The notes: generated from the letters alone by a model not told the origin. Shown: positions 38,654-48,295, counted from the stretch's first letter. The stretch is 64,000 nt of DNA from Robinsoniella sp. (GCA_022788205.1 JALEVQ010000018.1:40750-104749), one strand, 5' to 3'. Numbers and translations: made by a program.

Positions 38654-40321
38654 TTATTTTAAGTCAATCTTCTGTTCTGCCTTCGTGATCTCTTCTTCCA
38701 TCGCCTGTATCATCTCTCGGTGCTGCTCTCCTAAGATCTTCTGTGCCGCCTGAATCTCTTTGCCGCTTGCCTCCAGCACATTTTTCATCTCCTCTATCTT
38801 GACACCTTCCTTTTCTATCTCATCTGCATAAGAAAGAATCTGCGCTATCATCTCCTGGCATACTTTCAAAGTCATAATTTCATTTTCTCTGCACGCTTTT
38901 TGCATCTGATACAATTCCCATAAATCATAAAAATAGACGGCATGTGAAACTTGAAAATCACCTGTCTTATCTCGTTTTCCCATATCTTTCCAATAACTTC
39001 CGATCCTTTTACATACCGCAGCTCTCACTTTCTGATCCTGGCTCAACCATTCTGCATTTTCAGCTGTCATAAACCATTTCAGGCTTCGTTCCTTACTCCC
39101 TTCTTTCTCATAGAAAAAGAAATAAGCTATTCCAGCTTCATATGATACCTTTTCATATCCTTTCTGATTTCTCTGCAGACTCATCTCATACGTCTCTTTC
39201 TGATCACCTGTCTCATTTAATATTTCACGAAAAGCTAAATCTTCTCTGCTTGAAAAATTTTCATCCTTCAAAAACTCTTCCAACAAAAGCAGATATGCTT
39301 CCTCCCTCTTTGGATCCATCTCGATCGCCTTTCTCAAGACTTCCATCTTTTCATTTCCTTCCTGATTGGATGCCATCTGAAGACAAAATTGATAGTTCTG
39401 AACTTGTAACATGTTCACGCGCATATGGGCAAAGCAAGAGATTCCGAAAGACAAAAAAGCATGGGAAAATAATCCCACACACAACCATAACTTTCTCTTC
39501 TGATGTTTCATTCTTTTTCTGTCTAATTCCTGATAGTGTTCTAACGCATACCACAATTCTCTGCACGATTGGTAGCGGTCATCTGGATTTCTCTCCAGAC
39601 ATTTGCGGATCACTTCCTCTAGTCCTCCTGAAATTTCCGGGCGAAGCTGACAGACTGGCAAGAATTCTGTTCCTTGTCTTTTTCTTGGATTTTCTCCCGT
39701 CACAAGATGGTGGAGAGTTGCACCCAGCCCATAGATGTCTGTCCTCTCATCGCTCTGCCCTCCGCCAAACTGTTCCGGGGCTGCATAGCCCTGAGTTCCA
39801 AGGCAGACGGTATCCTCTGTATGTTCCTCGCAAAACTCCCGTGAAATTCCAAAATCAATCAGCATCAAATCTCCATTCGGCTTCAGCATGATATTGGAAG
39901 GCTTCATATCACGGTAAATCACAGGTGGTACCCTGTTGTGAAGATACGACAGCACCTGACAGAGCTGTTTTGCCCATTCGATCACATACTTTTCTTCCTG
40001 TGCCCCCTCTTCCTCCACTACATTTCCAAGCGTTCTCCCTTCAATATAATCCATCACGATAAAGATCGCTGTTTCCTCTTCGATCACATCACAGATTTCT
40101 GGAATCATCGGGTGATGCAGGGAGCGAAGCAGTTCCATCTCTCGCAAAATCCCTTGCCTCATCAAGGCAAAATTGTACGGTCTGTCTTTTCGGATTTCTT
40201 TGACCGCCCACTGTCTGTTCACCTTCTCATTGATCGCGAGGTACACACTGCTCATGCCTCCTTCTCCGATCTGATATAGAATTTTATATTTTCCGTCAAG
40301 TACGCTTCCTATTGTGATCAT
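38654..40321 (-). CDS. Transmembrane Ser/Thr protein kinase of the type VII locus
   Basis: A 555-residue Hanks-type kinase. Catalytic motifs are intact: glycine loop GEGGMSSVY (19-27), Lys41 (AVKEI), Glu61, catalytic YRDMKPSN (D138), DFG at 156-158, a Thr-rich activation loop and APE at 181-183. A transmembrane helix (about 278-298) follows. The predicted outside part (300-555) is helical with a long C-terminal coiled coil instead of PASTA repeats. Kinase-TM-helical resembles the topology of EssB/YukC, where the kinase domain is degenerate. It overlaps the DUF2974 gene by four bases. Likely substrates are FHA-bound partners in the same operon; inference. Confidence 0.92.
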   Translation of the reverse strand: MITIGSVLDGKYKILYQIGEGGMSSVYLAINEKVNRQWAVKEIRKDRPYNFALMRQGILREMELLRSLHHPMIPEICDVIEEETAIFIVMDYIEGRTLGNVVEEEGAQEEKYVIEWAKQLCQVLSYLHNRVPPVIYRDMKPSNIMLKPNGDLMLIDFGISREFCEEHTEDTVCLGTQGYAAPEQFGGGQSDERTDIYGLGATLHHLVTGENPRKRQGTEFLPVCQLRPEISGGLEEVIRKCLERNPDDRYQSCRELWYALEHYQELDRKRMKHQKRKLWLCVGLFSHAFLSFGISCFAHMRVNMLQVQNYQFCLQMASNQEGNEKMEVLRKAIEMDPKREEAYLLLLEEFLKDENFSSREDLAFREILNETGDQKETYEMSLQRNQKGYEKVSYEAGIAYFFFYEKEGSKERSLKWFMTAENAEWLSQDQKVRAAVCKRIGSYWKDMGKRDKTGDFQVSHAVYFYDLWELYQMQKACRENEIMTLKVCQEMIAQILSYADEIEKEGVKIEEMKNVLEASGKEIQAAQKILGEQHREMIQAMEEEITKAEQKIDLK

Positions 40322-41829
40322 ATCTTACCTCCCCTTACATTAGAATGACCACCCAGTCTTTTGATTCGTTCTGTCCCTTCCCGTATTCTTTCGTTTTCTG
40401 CCGCTATTTTTTCTGCATAGAGTGAGTCAATCGATTGTACCTCATCAAAAATTCTCTCGATTTCTCTTACACCGGCATCATTTAAGTCGATCAGTTTTCG
40501 ATAATATACTTCTATTTCATCCACATATCTACTCCAGTCCAAACCAACCATAACCTCTTCTAATTGATACCAGCAATCCCATCTGCTGATTCTCCACACT
40601 TCCTCTTTTTCCACTTCCCTTGCTGCTTCTATCGTTCTCTCTCTCGTCTCCTGTGTAAAATCTCTCACTGTCAAAGTCTGTCCTGTCTGAGCTGCAAGAT
40701 GGATAAAAAAAGAAAGCATTTTCTGTTCTGCTGCACCGCTCAACAGAAATGGAAGAAGCGGTTTTACAATCGCAGGAAGTCCTGCAAATTCCTCCAGCAA
40801 ATTCGCTAAAGAACAAATTTGACACAGATATCGAGTGAGATCCTCTCTCTTTTTTTCATTTAAAAAAGCCTGCAAATAGATCAAGACATCTCTGAGACCA
40901 TCCGCAGCAATTGTATAAAAAATATCATTGCGATATTCTCCTTGTCCCATCAGCCGCTGCATAATATCTCCCAAAAAGCTAAGTAGCTGTACACGCTCTG
41001 CTTTCGGCGCTTTCTCCATAAAATAGATCGTAAATTCTTGTATAAGCTCGATTGCGGGTTCTCTTTTCCCCTGTCTTGCCAGCTCATACAAAATCTTTCC
41101 ATCTCTGTGTAAAAATAAGGTATCGGGGCAATGGTAGCCTCCAAATCCCAGTTCCTCCGCTGAAATTCCGCCATCATTTTCCAGAAAAATAACGGTTCCT
41201 GCAATCGGATAAAGCAGACAGCTGACAAAATCTCTGTAGTTTGCATACAGTACGATCTGACCTTTCCGCTCCTCAATTTTCTCTCTATATTTCTCTAAAA
41301 ATTCTCTTGAGAATCCTTCCCCGTCAAACGCAATGCACATCGGTGCTTTGTCACTGCACACCGCAACATACATAGCTTTGTTTCCCCCTTTTGAATGACC
41401 GCTGACGGTAATTTTTTCATAGGGAAGAGCCTCGAACCATTCCAGTGCTTCCGTCTGCTGTCTTGTATCGCTCTCTGCACCCGCCACAAGATCATCGCGC
41501 CATTCATTATATCCTGTCCCTGCAAAAACAACGAATGCCTCTTCCTCTTTCTCGGAATAAAAGCAGAGCGCCTTTGCGCCTGTGGCAGGATTATTTTTTC
41601 TCTCTACAATCCGCAGAGAACAAAGTTCTTCATCTCCCCGTGCCAATGCCAGCAAATTCTCCCATTCTTCTCTTGTCGTCGCAGGGTCTGCCATCCCTTC
41701 CTGCTTTTGGTAAGCATCCGTATCCACAAATTCCAATAATTCACCGACCGAAAAAGCTTCTGCTCCCTCTGCCGTAAAAACAGGATCATAGATCAGATTA
41801 TTTAACATCAAAATTTGTGTCTCTGTCAT
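40318..41829 (-). CDS. DUF2974 lipase-fold protein, candidate secreted effector
   Basis: A 503-residue alpha/beta-hydrolase-like protein (DUF2974/Mbeg1-like). The nucleophile elbow GHSKGG lies at 144-149, with Ser146 preceded by KITVS. FAGTGYNEWRDD (102-113) may form part of the oxyanion region. Residues about 280-503 are helical, and the final ~80 residues (LDWSRYVDEIEVYYRKL onwards) look like a WXG100-type helical hairpin. No signal peptide is seen, so export, if it occurs, would have to go through the type VII machinery. A phospholipase or esterase effector role is inference. Good AGGAGG site; last four bases overlap the kinase gene. Confidence 0.8.
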   Translation of the reverse strand: MTETQILMLNNLIYDPVFTAEGAEAFSVGELLEFVDTDAYQKQEGMADPATTREEWENLLALARGDEELCSLRIVERKNNPATGAKALCFYSEKEEEAFVVFAGTGYNEWRDDLVAGAESDTRQQTEALEWFEALPYEKITVSGHSKGGNKAMYVAVCSDKAPMCIAFDGEGFSREFLEKYREKIEERKGQIVLYANYRDFVSCLLYPIAGTVIFLENDGGISAEELGFGGYHCPDTLFLHRDGKILYELARQGKREPAIELIQEFTIYFMEKAPKAERVQLLSFLGDIMQRLMGQGEYRNDIFYTIAADGLRDVLIYLQAFLNEKKREDLTRYLCQICSLANLLEEFAGLPAIVKPLLPFLLSGAAEQKMLSFFIHLAAQTGQTLTVRDFTQETRERTIEAAREVEKEEVWRISRWDCWYQLEEVMVGLDWSRYVDEIEVYYRKLIDLNDAGVREIERIFDEVQSIDSLYAEKIAAENERIREGTERIKRLGGHSNVRGGKI

Positions 41830-41911
41830 TCTTTCCTCCTGCTGTGCATATTCTCACCTCTCCATCCAGATATTTTTCCCTCTCTTGATGGAAATACTTT
41901 TCCCAAACTCT

Positions 41912-42625
41912 TCAGGAAATTGCCGGCTTCGCATGACATACGCACTGTGCCTGATATTTTTTCTCCCGCACGATTTCTTCTGCTCGATCACGGTCGAGAC
42001 CGACAAACATGTCTTTTTCAATCAAAAAGATCGATATCAAGCTTTCCATCTTTTCTTTCTGCCAGGCATCGCAAAACTGCACTGTCCTATTCTCAAGCTC
42101 TTCTTCTGTGACTTCCGCCACAAAAAGCCAACTGATCACTCGTATCTCCTCGCCTTTTTTTCTGGCATCTTCCAGCCCATCTCCTATCCTGACTGTCTCA
42201 GAAAATCCTGTCTCCTGCATAAAAGAGATGACTTTTGCCTCCGGGAAAAATATTTTTGCCGTTTGTTCCATCTTTTTTTCATATTCTTCCCGGATACAAA
42301 GTCCAAAATAGCTGTCCATAAACCAAGCCCTTCCTTCTTTCTCATATCGTCTAACCCAGCATGTTTCTTTTCTGCCTTCTCTCTCTACCTGAAAGTTCAT
42401 CTGATCGTAGACTTGATTCCAAAATTTCCACACAACCCCCATCACTTCATAAGAAATGTCTCCATATTTTTGCCTCAGATATTCTTCCATCTCTTCTTGC
42501 CTCTTCTCCAATTTCTGAACCTCATACACGACCTTTCCACTCTCTTTTTCTCTCCCTTCACATCCCATGAGCATCACGGCGCCCAGCACTATAACAGCAA
42601 GATATCTTCCTATTGTTTTTTTCAT
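41912..42625 (-). CDS. Lipoprotein of the type VII locus
   Basis: A ~237-residue protein with a lipoprotein signal: basic start, hydrophobic YLAVIVLGAVMLMG, and Cys in the lipobox LMGC. The mature part (KVVYEVQKLEKRQEEMEEYL and on) is a charged alpha/beta domain I do not recognise. The ATG at 42625 has GAGG nine bases away; one two codons earlier at 42631 is also possible. Being between the small helical proteins and the lipase-like gene suggests a role at the outer face of the membrane, as a chaperone or part of the machine, but nothing in the sequence shows it. Confidence 0.72.
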   Translation of the reverse strand: MKKTIGRYLAVIVLGAVMLMGCEGREKESGKVVYEVQKLEKRQEEMEEYLRQKYGDISYEVMGVVWKFWNQVYDQMNFQVEREGRKETCWVRRYEKEGRAWFMDSYFGLCIREEYEKKMEQTAKIFFPEAKVISFMQETGFSETVRIGDGLEDARKKGEEIRVISWLFVAEVTEEELENRTVQFCDAWQKEKMESLISIFLIEKDMFVGLDRDRAEEIVREKKYQAQCVCHAKPAIS

Positions 42626-42680
42626 CCCCATTATCCTCGTGTCATATCACATCAGTGTCCATTGTCCCTCTTAAAGGATT

Positions 42681-42989
42681 TTAGGATATCCTGTTTGGAG
42701 GATCTCCCATTCTCCTCTCCACATCGCAGATGCTCTCGAGTTCAGCTTCCCAGAAAGAGCTCCTTGCCTTCTCAAGCCACTCGGCTGTGACAATCAAAAG
42801 CTGTCTGAAACTCTGCTCCATCTCACACAAAATTTCATATGTTTCATTGAGCTCCTCGCATGTCTTTCCTCTACTCTCATTCATCAATTTTGTCGTGACA
42901 AATCCTCGCTCTCTTAACTCTCCAGCAAGCTTTCTAAGCTTATCTACAGCGTCTTCTAACTTTTTGTACTGTACTCTGATTTCCGACAT
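42681..42989 (-). CDS. Small helical WXG100-like protein
   Basis: A 102-residue, all-helical protein with heptad-like pattern (KLEDAVDKLRKLAGELRERG, then ETYEILCEMEQSFRQLL). It has the size and helical-hairpin look of WXG100/DUF-type secretion partners but no clear WXG; the turn region is NESRGKTCEELN. It follows an AAGGAGAAG site, 28 bp after the preceding gene. A role as a heterodimer partner or targeting factor for a type VII substrate is likely from context only. Confidence 0.65.
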   Translation of the reverse strand: MSEIRVQYKKLEDAVDKLRKLAGELRERGFVTTKLMNESRGKTCEELNETYEILCEMEQSFRQLLIVTAEWLEKARSSFWEAELESICDVERRMGDPPNRIS

Positions 42990-43016
42990 TTCTTCTCCTT
43001 TTTTGAAAATGCCACC

Positions 43017-43379
43017 TCATCCTTTTTCTTTTTTTATTGTGGCATTTTCATATAAAAATTGATCCGCCTCATCTATCTCTTCCAGAAAGGAAATGGCATA
43101 TTCTCCTATTGTGTGCACTGCATCTTCCATCTCCCGTCTAATCTCCGGAAAATTTTCTGATATCTTCTGCAGGACACCATCTATAAATGAATCTTGTATT
43201 GCCTGATACGATACCTGAATCAAAATCCATTCATACTCTACAAACTTTTCATATAAAAAATCTCCATAACTTTTTATCACCTGAGAGGCAAGCTGGAAAT
43301 TTTCATCTGTGACAATCACATCTCTCCCCATATCTTCTTCTCCCATTTCCGTATTCTTCGCAGCGATGTTCTCACTCAC
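43017..43379 (-). CDS. Small helical protein of the type VII locus
   Basis: A 120-residue predicted helical protein (SQVIKSYGDFLYEKFVEYEWIL ... ISENFPEIRREMEDAVHTIGEYAISFL). It is not recognised at family level. Its first codon overlaps the previous gene's stop by four bases (ATGA), so it is translationally coupled to the coiled-coil protein. Length and position fit the cluster of small partner proteins found next to type VII substrates. Confidence 0.65.
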   Translation of the reverse strand: MSENIAAKNTEMGEEDMGRDVIVTDENFQLASQVIKSYGDFLYEKFVEYEWILIQVSYQAIQDSFIDGVLQKISENFPEIRREMEDAVHTIGEYAISFLEEIDEADQFLYENATIKKEKG

Positions 43380-43792
43380 TGTCCCAGCAATCTTTCCAAG
43401 GACGCAATTCGTTGTTCCAACATCCTTTGTCTTGTCTCTTCCTGATCAATCTGACCCTGGATTTTTCGTCTTTCCTCGGAAATTTTTTCCCCAATTTCTT
43501 TTATATTGTCGGATGCCATCTCATATTCACTGCCATATAGTTTTTCTGCCAGACAATTCGAAAATTCTCCCACCATATGAGGCGGATGGAAAGTCTGTGC
43601 GATCTTTTGTGCGCCTGCTCTGGTCTGATGTATCATCTTAGAAAATGCTTCCTCTTCTTTTCGATACTCCCTCTCTATCTCTTCCAGAGTCTGATATCTC
43701 CCGTATAATTTCGCAATCTGTCTCTGTAAAGCTTCTTGTTCTTCTCTCTGCTGTGCGATCATCTGTGTCACACCTTTTTTCCCATCTATCAT
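43376..43792 (-). CDS. Coiled-coil protein, YwqH/DUF5082-like
   Basis: A 138-residue coiled-coil protein: two long helical stretches, about residues 10-50 (REEQEALQRQIAKLYGRYQT) and 95-137 (KEIGEKISEERRKIQGQI), around a short central region. The arrangement resembles YwqH/DUF5082 proteins that accompany LXG toxins and WXG100 genes in Firmicutes; the family match is tentative. ATGA overlaps on both sides couple it to the WXG100 gene and to the next small gene. Confidence 0.62.
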   Translation of the reverse strand: MIDGKKGVTQMIAQQREEQEALQRQIAKLYGRYQTLEEIEREYRKEEEAFSKMIHQTRAGAQKIAQTFHPPHMVGEFSNCLAEKLYGSEYEMASDNIKEIGEKISEERRKIQGQIDQEETRQRMLEQRIASLERLLGQ

Positions 43793-44082
43793 CCTATAAA
43801 CTGTCCCGCAATCTCTAAATCTGTCTGTTCAATCGTGTCCGCTGTTCTGATCAGTACCTTCTCAATCTCCCTGATCAGCTCTTCTGCTTTTAAAAATCCC
43901 GGCTTTAACTGTTCATATCGCTGTGCGTAGGAATCGCTTGCTGCTCCTTCCCATTCTTCTTGAAGCTGTACCAGCAACTGTTCTAATCTTTGGATGACAG
44001 TTCCAAGCTCATCTGCCTGAACTCCATATTCTCTCGCTCTTTCTCTCAATTTTTCCGGTGTAATTCTGATTTGCCCGCTCAT
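43789..44082 (-). CDS. WXG100 (EsxA-type) protein
   Basis: A 97-residue WXG100 protein, the signature substrate and structural partner of type VII secretion. Helix 1 (ITPEKLRERAREYGVQADELGTVIQRLEQLL) leads to the turn motif EEWEGAASDSY, where WEG is the W-x-G, followed by helix 2. It follows essC by about 50 bp with GGAGGCG upstream. EsxA-like dimers are exported by EssC-type ATPases, so this is strong evidence that the locus is a type VII system. Confidence 0.9.
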   Translation of the reverse strand: MSGQIRITPEKLRERAREYGVQADELGTVIQRLEQLLVQLQEEWEGAASDSYAQRYEQLKPGFLKAEELIREIEKVLIRTADTIEQTDLEIAGQFIG

Positions 44083-44134
44083 CTTTCTTTCGCCTCCATC
44101 TTTTGTGTGACTTTCTTCTTCTCACACTCTTTTT

Positions 44135-47100
44135 TTAAATTCCTTCGGTCGCCATCTTCCATTTTTCCAAGCAACTTCCATCCCAAAAGAAAACTTCAGA
44201 TTCGTCTTTCCTTTCTTTGCATCTTTTTAACTGTCCAAATGGTATCTCTATCAATTTAATTTCTTTTTTCTTTCCAAAAAAGATTACTTGTCCTCTCTCC
44301 TTGATATCCTGAACAATTCTGGGACTTTGATAGCGTATCGCCTTATTTTCTACATTCGTACACAACACCACTGCCTCTTCTGCATATTCCCACATTGCCT
44401 GATACAAAATTTTCTCATCCGAAATCCTGGAAAGCACTGTCATTCCATTCAGAATTAAAATCAGCATTTCTTCTCCTCTTGAATCAAGCGCACGGTGAAG
44501 TGCCTCAAAGACTTCCCCACCATCTTTTGTGTAACAACAAACTTCCTTCCGGAGCTCCATCCATTTCAATCTCTCCCTCTGATCATCGAGGACAAAAAAT
44601 TTGACCTTTTCTCGAAAGATTTCCCACGTTCTCAGGATCTGACTAATCCATTTTTCCTGTCCTTCTCCACAGATCCCGGTGATCTTTTTTTTGCACTCTT
44701 CCCAGAACACTGTCTTGGTATGCTCAAATTTCAGTGCAATTGGAACTTGTCCTTTTTTCCTGTTGAGTGGATATGTCTCCCAGCATAACTGTTCTGGAAT
44801 ACACGGTATTTTTCTAGCCCTCCTATTCGTCCTTTCGCAGCATTCCCAGATCCAGTCTTCCATCGTCAGGAGCTGTTCTTTTTTGTTTCTGCCGCGAAAA
44901 GCCTGATAGATCTGTACCTGATAAATCTGATTTTCTTTTTGAAAAAAACCTCTGCCGGGAATTCTTGGAAGTTTTTCTCGCACTGCCTCCAGCATCTGCC
45001 TATAGACCATCGTATCCGGATGATACAAAGCAATTCTGCTGCCAAACCCTGAAAAAATTCCATGTCCGATCCCTCCTGTCTCTTCCTGAAAGATCATCGT
45101 AGAAATATCAAGCCGTATTCCTTCTCTCATAATCGCAGCAATACGACTTTCCAAATCTGGATATTTTGTTCTCCACTCCGCATAAGAAAACCATACAATC
45201 ATCATCGGCGTCATCTCATGCTCTTCTATTCTTTGTCTTCGCAGCTTCATTTCATCTTCAATCATCTCGACAAGATTTTCCAGCTTTTCTTCCTCTGCTC
45301 CACTGACAATTCCACCTATCTGCGGTAAATTTTCAAGCACTTTCGGAATTCTTCCCTCAAAATCTGCGATATAGATTTCCACCTCTTCCATCTGCTCCGC
45401 CAGTCCGCGCAGCAGCACTAAAAACAAATTCTGTTTTCCTGATCCCGTACCTCCCGTGACAAATAGATTCTGCCGTCTCATCTCTATCCGAGCTTGCGGT
45501 TGTCTCTGCCTCTGCGGATCATCATAGATTCCGATAGGGATTTCCCATCTCTGCTCTATCTGCTCTTTCTCGCACGGATAAAAAATTTCTTCTCTGAGAG
45601 GTTCCAGACATACTGTCGGCAACTTTCTTCTGTACTCTTTCTCCCACTGCTCTATCACATACTTTCGGATCATCTCTGCCTGTGTCCACCCTTCTGACAC
45701 TTTCGCCTTTTTTTCATAAAAAAGACACCGTTCTCCTCCCAGCAAAACCTGAAAAATCTGAAATCCTTCTTCGCAATCCTCCTGCATCTTCTCAGAACTG
45801 TATGCAGATTGAAACAAAACAGCGCCTTCTTGATTTCCAACCTGAAAATATCCTCTCCCCGCCTCGGTGATCTGCGCTGCGAGTGGACAATGCAAAACTT
45901 CACGGCTGTCATTTTGCGATTGAACTTTCAGGCAAAGCCGAAACGTAGTATTGCTCCAGATCTGCTCACTCACCTGCCCTGATGGCTTTTGTGTCGCCAA
46001 AATCAAATGTACTCCAAGGCTTCTTCCAATTCTTGAAGCACTGATCAGTTCTTTCATAAATTCTGGCTGTTCTGCCTTTAATTCGGCAAATTCATCCACA
46101 ATCAGCACAAGATGCGGCATTGCCTCCATTTCTCTTGGGTTCTTCTGATATAACTTTACATATTCATCCACATGACTGCATTGAAATTGTGCCAGCATAC
46201 GCTGTCTTTTTTTCAGTTCTGCCCTGATAAATGATAGAGATCTTTCCAGAGAAGATTCCTCTAGATTTGTGATGGTCCCTGCTAAATGCGGCAACCCTTT
46301 CAAATGGTTTGCAAGACCTCCACCTTTAAAATCAATCAGCAGAAACTGGATTCGCCACGGTGGAAAAAACACCGCTGTCAAGAGCAGATAGGTCAAAATC
46401 ATCTCACTTTTTCCAGATCCTGTCGTTCCTGCTACCAGCCCGTGTGGTCCATCTGCTTTTTCATGTAAATCAAGAAAAAGACTACTGCCATTTTCTGTCA
46501 CACCGATGGGAACTGCCAATGTCTCTCTCTCTTCTTGCCATCTCTTTCCCATCTTCCAGTTTGCTCCTTCTTCTTTTTCTAACAATTCCAACAAAGTGAT
46601 CTTTTCTGGGAGTTTCTGCTCTCTGGAAGCTGTTCTTTGTCTTACTGTGGAGAGCATCCGTGCCGCTCTTATAAACACTTCTTTTTCAGGCAAATCCGTC
46701 CAAAATTCTCTCTCCTGTCCCCAACCATCGCAAAACAGTTTCCCCTTCAATATGGTATCTCCGACTCTACCTGTTGCATCACCTATACCTTCCAGGCAAA
46801 TTTTCGTATGACATCCTCGTGGCAGGGCTCTCTCGTCCAAACTCAGGAAAATGGGATAGATACCAACTAAAAACGCCTCTGAAATTTTTTTCAAAAATGA
46901 TTGAAGTTCTCCCTCTGCTTCCTCAAAAAAGCAAACAATCCAAGCCGGATATGTGCGTTTTTCTGCTTTGCGGACTTCTATTTCTTCTTCCAGCTTTTCC
47001 AGCATGCGCACTCTGCTATTCTTCTCCCACCCGATCAATCTCTCCTCTTTCTTCGTGCGGATATGAGGCAATAGGCGCAGCCAGCGTACATTGCAGATGC

Positions 47101-48295
47101 TCTGCTCCTCTCCCCAAAGAAGAATCTTAACATCTTCTTCTGCATGGCTGCACACAACCTCAAACAAAATCATTTCCAGGAAACGTACTCTTAGCTGTTC
47201 CTGCCCTACAATTCCACTTACTCCAAATGCAGGCAAATCAAACAGTACTGGTGCATCTTTGATTTGATTCTGTCTTGAAATCATCTCCTGTGTCTCCTCC
47301 CACAGGGTATGAGATCGGATGATATCTTCTTTTTTTTGAAATTCTGTGGCGTTTCTCGCGCAGATCGTTCCGTCCCCCATCCTGACACACAGAAAGTCCC
47401 AGTCCTTCGGACTTTTTTCAAACATCTTCCAGGAAGAGCGTTTCAATTCTTCCAATAGTTCCCTCCAACTTCTCTCTTGACTTCTGAGGAAATCTCTCTC
47501 CTTTGTCCGTTTTTGGGACAGTTCTTCTTCTTTTTCTTTCAAGTACATGCGGTATCGCCTCATATACTGTCTCTGCCTGTGAAGGGTGGAAACGTTTGTA
47601 TAGATCCATGTCACAAACGCCGTCAATACCGCCATACCTCCCATTGCAATGCGATACTTTCCAGCAAAATCTGCCTGTTCTCTCTGGAACAGAAAAAACA
47701 TTCCCATCATACTCACACTGGAAAACAGAGAGAGAAACAGGCGATTTTCTGGCTTAGACGGAAAATTTTCCGGCGCAATCACATTGGTCTCACCGTCCGG
47801 ATAAGGTATCGCCCACCTCGCTCTGCACAGATAATCTGGATAATCAAATCGCTCATGATCTCTTTTGCCGCCACAAATCCCATGACATTCAATCCCTTGC
47901 TCAGAATCAAAAAACAATTTCTCTTCAAGGAAATAAAATCGATACCCGCCAAATTCCAAAAAATCATGATCTCTCAGTCTGCTTTTTCGCCTACAGAGAT
48001 GTCCATTTTTGAACATCTCCCACGTATGTCCCTCCGCCCAAAATACTCCTTCTTCCCGGAAGATGCTCATCGATCTGTGTCTGAAAAACGGATCCTGGAT
48101 CCTGATCTGGCAAGATTCCTCCCCGCCGATTGTAATCTGTTTTTCTTTTTTGAGATCTGCAAAATATTCGTATGTCTGTTTTCTCTCATGTTCATATCGC
48201 TGTAAACAAATCTGGCAGAGACAGATCCCTGTTTTTTCCTCATACACTTCTGTGTTTTTTCCATGTTCAAACCGCACCCATCTCTTTTTCATCAC
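44135..48295 (-). CDS. essC: EssC-type FtsK/SpoIIIE ATPase of type VII secretion
   Basis: The motor of the secretion system. From the annotated start: FHA-like domain at about 50-130 (ITIGGEESCQIRIQDP), two transmembrane helices (about 184-204 and 213-233), then ATPase domains. Domain 1 is intact: Walker A AGTTGSGKS (622-630) and Walker B LVLIVDE (729-735). Domain 2 has GGTGSGKQ (948-955), with Gln for Ser/Thr, and a Walker B region MMIVWFSYAE without the acidic pair. Domain 3 is degenerate, without a P-loop. This GTG start has a poor ribosome site. The frame stays open upstream to a TAG at 48463-48461, five codons after an ATG at 48478, so the true N-terminus is uncertain. Confidence 0.9.
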   Translation of the reverse strand: MMKKRWVRFEHGKNTEVYEEKTGICLCQICLQRYEHERKQTYEYFADLKKEKQITIGGEESCQIRIQDPFFRHRSMSIFREEGVFWAEGHTWEMFKNGHLCRRKSRLRDHDFLEFGGYRFYFLEEKLFFDSEQGIECHGICGGKRDHERFDYPDYLCRARWAIPYPDGETNVIAPENFPSKPENRLFLSLFSSVSMMGMFFLFQREQADFAGKYRIAMGGMAVLTAFVTWIYTNVSTLHRQRQYMRRYRMYLKEKEEELSQKRTKERDFLRSQERSWRELLEELKRSSWKMFEKSPKDWDFLCVRMGDGTICARNATEFQKKEDIIRSHTLWEETQEMISRQNQIKDAPVLFDLPAFGVSGIVGQEQLRVRFLEMILFEVVCSHAEEDVKILLWGEEQSICNVRWLRLLPHIRTKKEERLIGWEKNSRVRMLEKLEEEIEVRKAEKRTYPAWIVCFFEEAEGELQSFLKKISEAFLVGIYPIFLSLDERALPRGCHTKICLEGIGDATGRVGDTILKGKLFCDGWGQEREFWTDLPEKEVFIRAARMLSTVRQRTASREQKLPEKITLLELLEKEEGANWKMGKRWQEERETLAVPIGVTENGSSLFLDLHEKADGPHGLVAGTTGSGKSEMILTYLLLTAVFFPPWRIQFLLIDFKGGGLANHLKGLPHLAGTITNLEESSLERSLSFIRAELKKRQRMLAQFQCSHVDEYVKLYQKNPREMEAMPHLVLIVDEFAELKAEQPEFMKELISASRIGRSLGVHLILATQKPSGQVSEQIWSNTTFRLCLKVQSQNDSREVLHCPLAAQITEAGRGYFQVGNQEGAVLFQSAYSSEKMQEDCEEGFQIFQVLLGGERCLFYEKKAKVSEGWTQAEMIRKYVIEQWEKEYRRKLPTVCLEPLREEIFYPCEKEQIEQRWEIPIGIYDDPQRQRQPQARIEMRRQNLFVTGGTGSGKQNLFLVLLRGLAEQMEEVEIYIADFEGRIPKVLENLPQIGGIVSGAEEEKLENLVEMIEDEMKLRRQRIEEHEMTPMMIVWFSYAEWRTKYPDLESRIAAIMREGIRLDISTMIFQEETGGIGHGIFSGFGSRIALYHPDTMVYRQMLEAVREKLPRIPGRGFFQKENQIYQVQIYQAFRGRNKKEQLLTMEDWIWECCERTNRRARKIPCIPEQLCWETYPLNRKKGQVPIALKFEHTKTVFWEECKKKITGICGEGQEKWISQILRTWEIFREKVKFFVLDDQRERLKWMELRKEVCCYTKDGGEVFEALHRALDSRGEEMLILILNGMTVLSRISDEKILYQAMWEYAEEAVVLCTNVENKAIRYQSPRIVQDIKERGQVIFFGKKKEIKLIEIPFGQLKRCKERKDESEVFFWDGSCLEKWKMATEGI

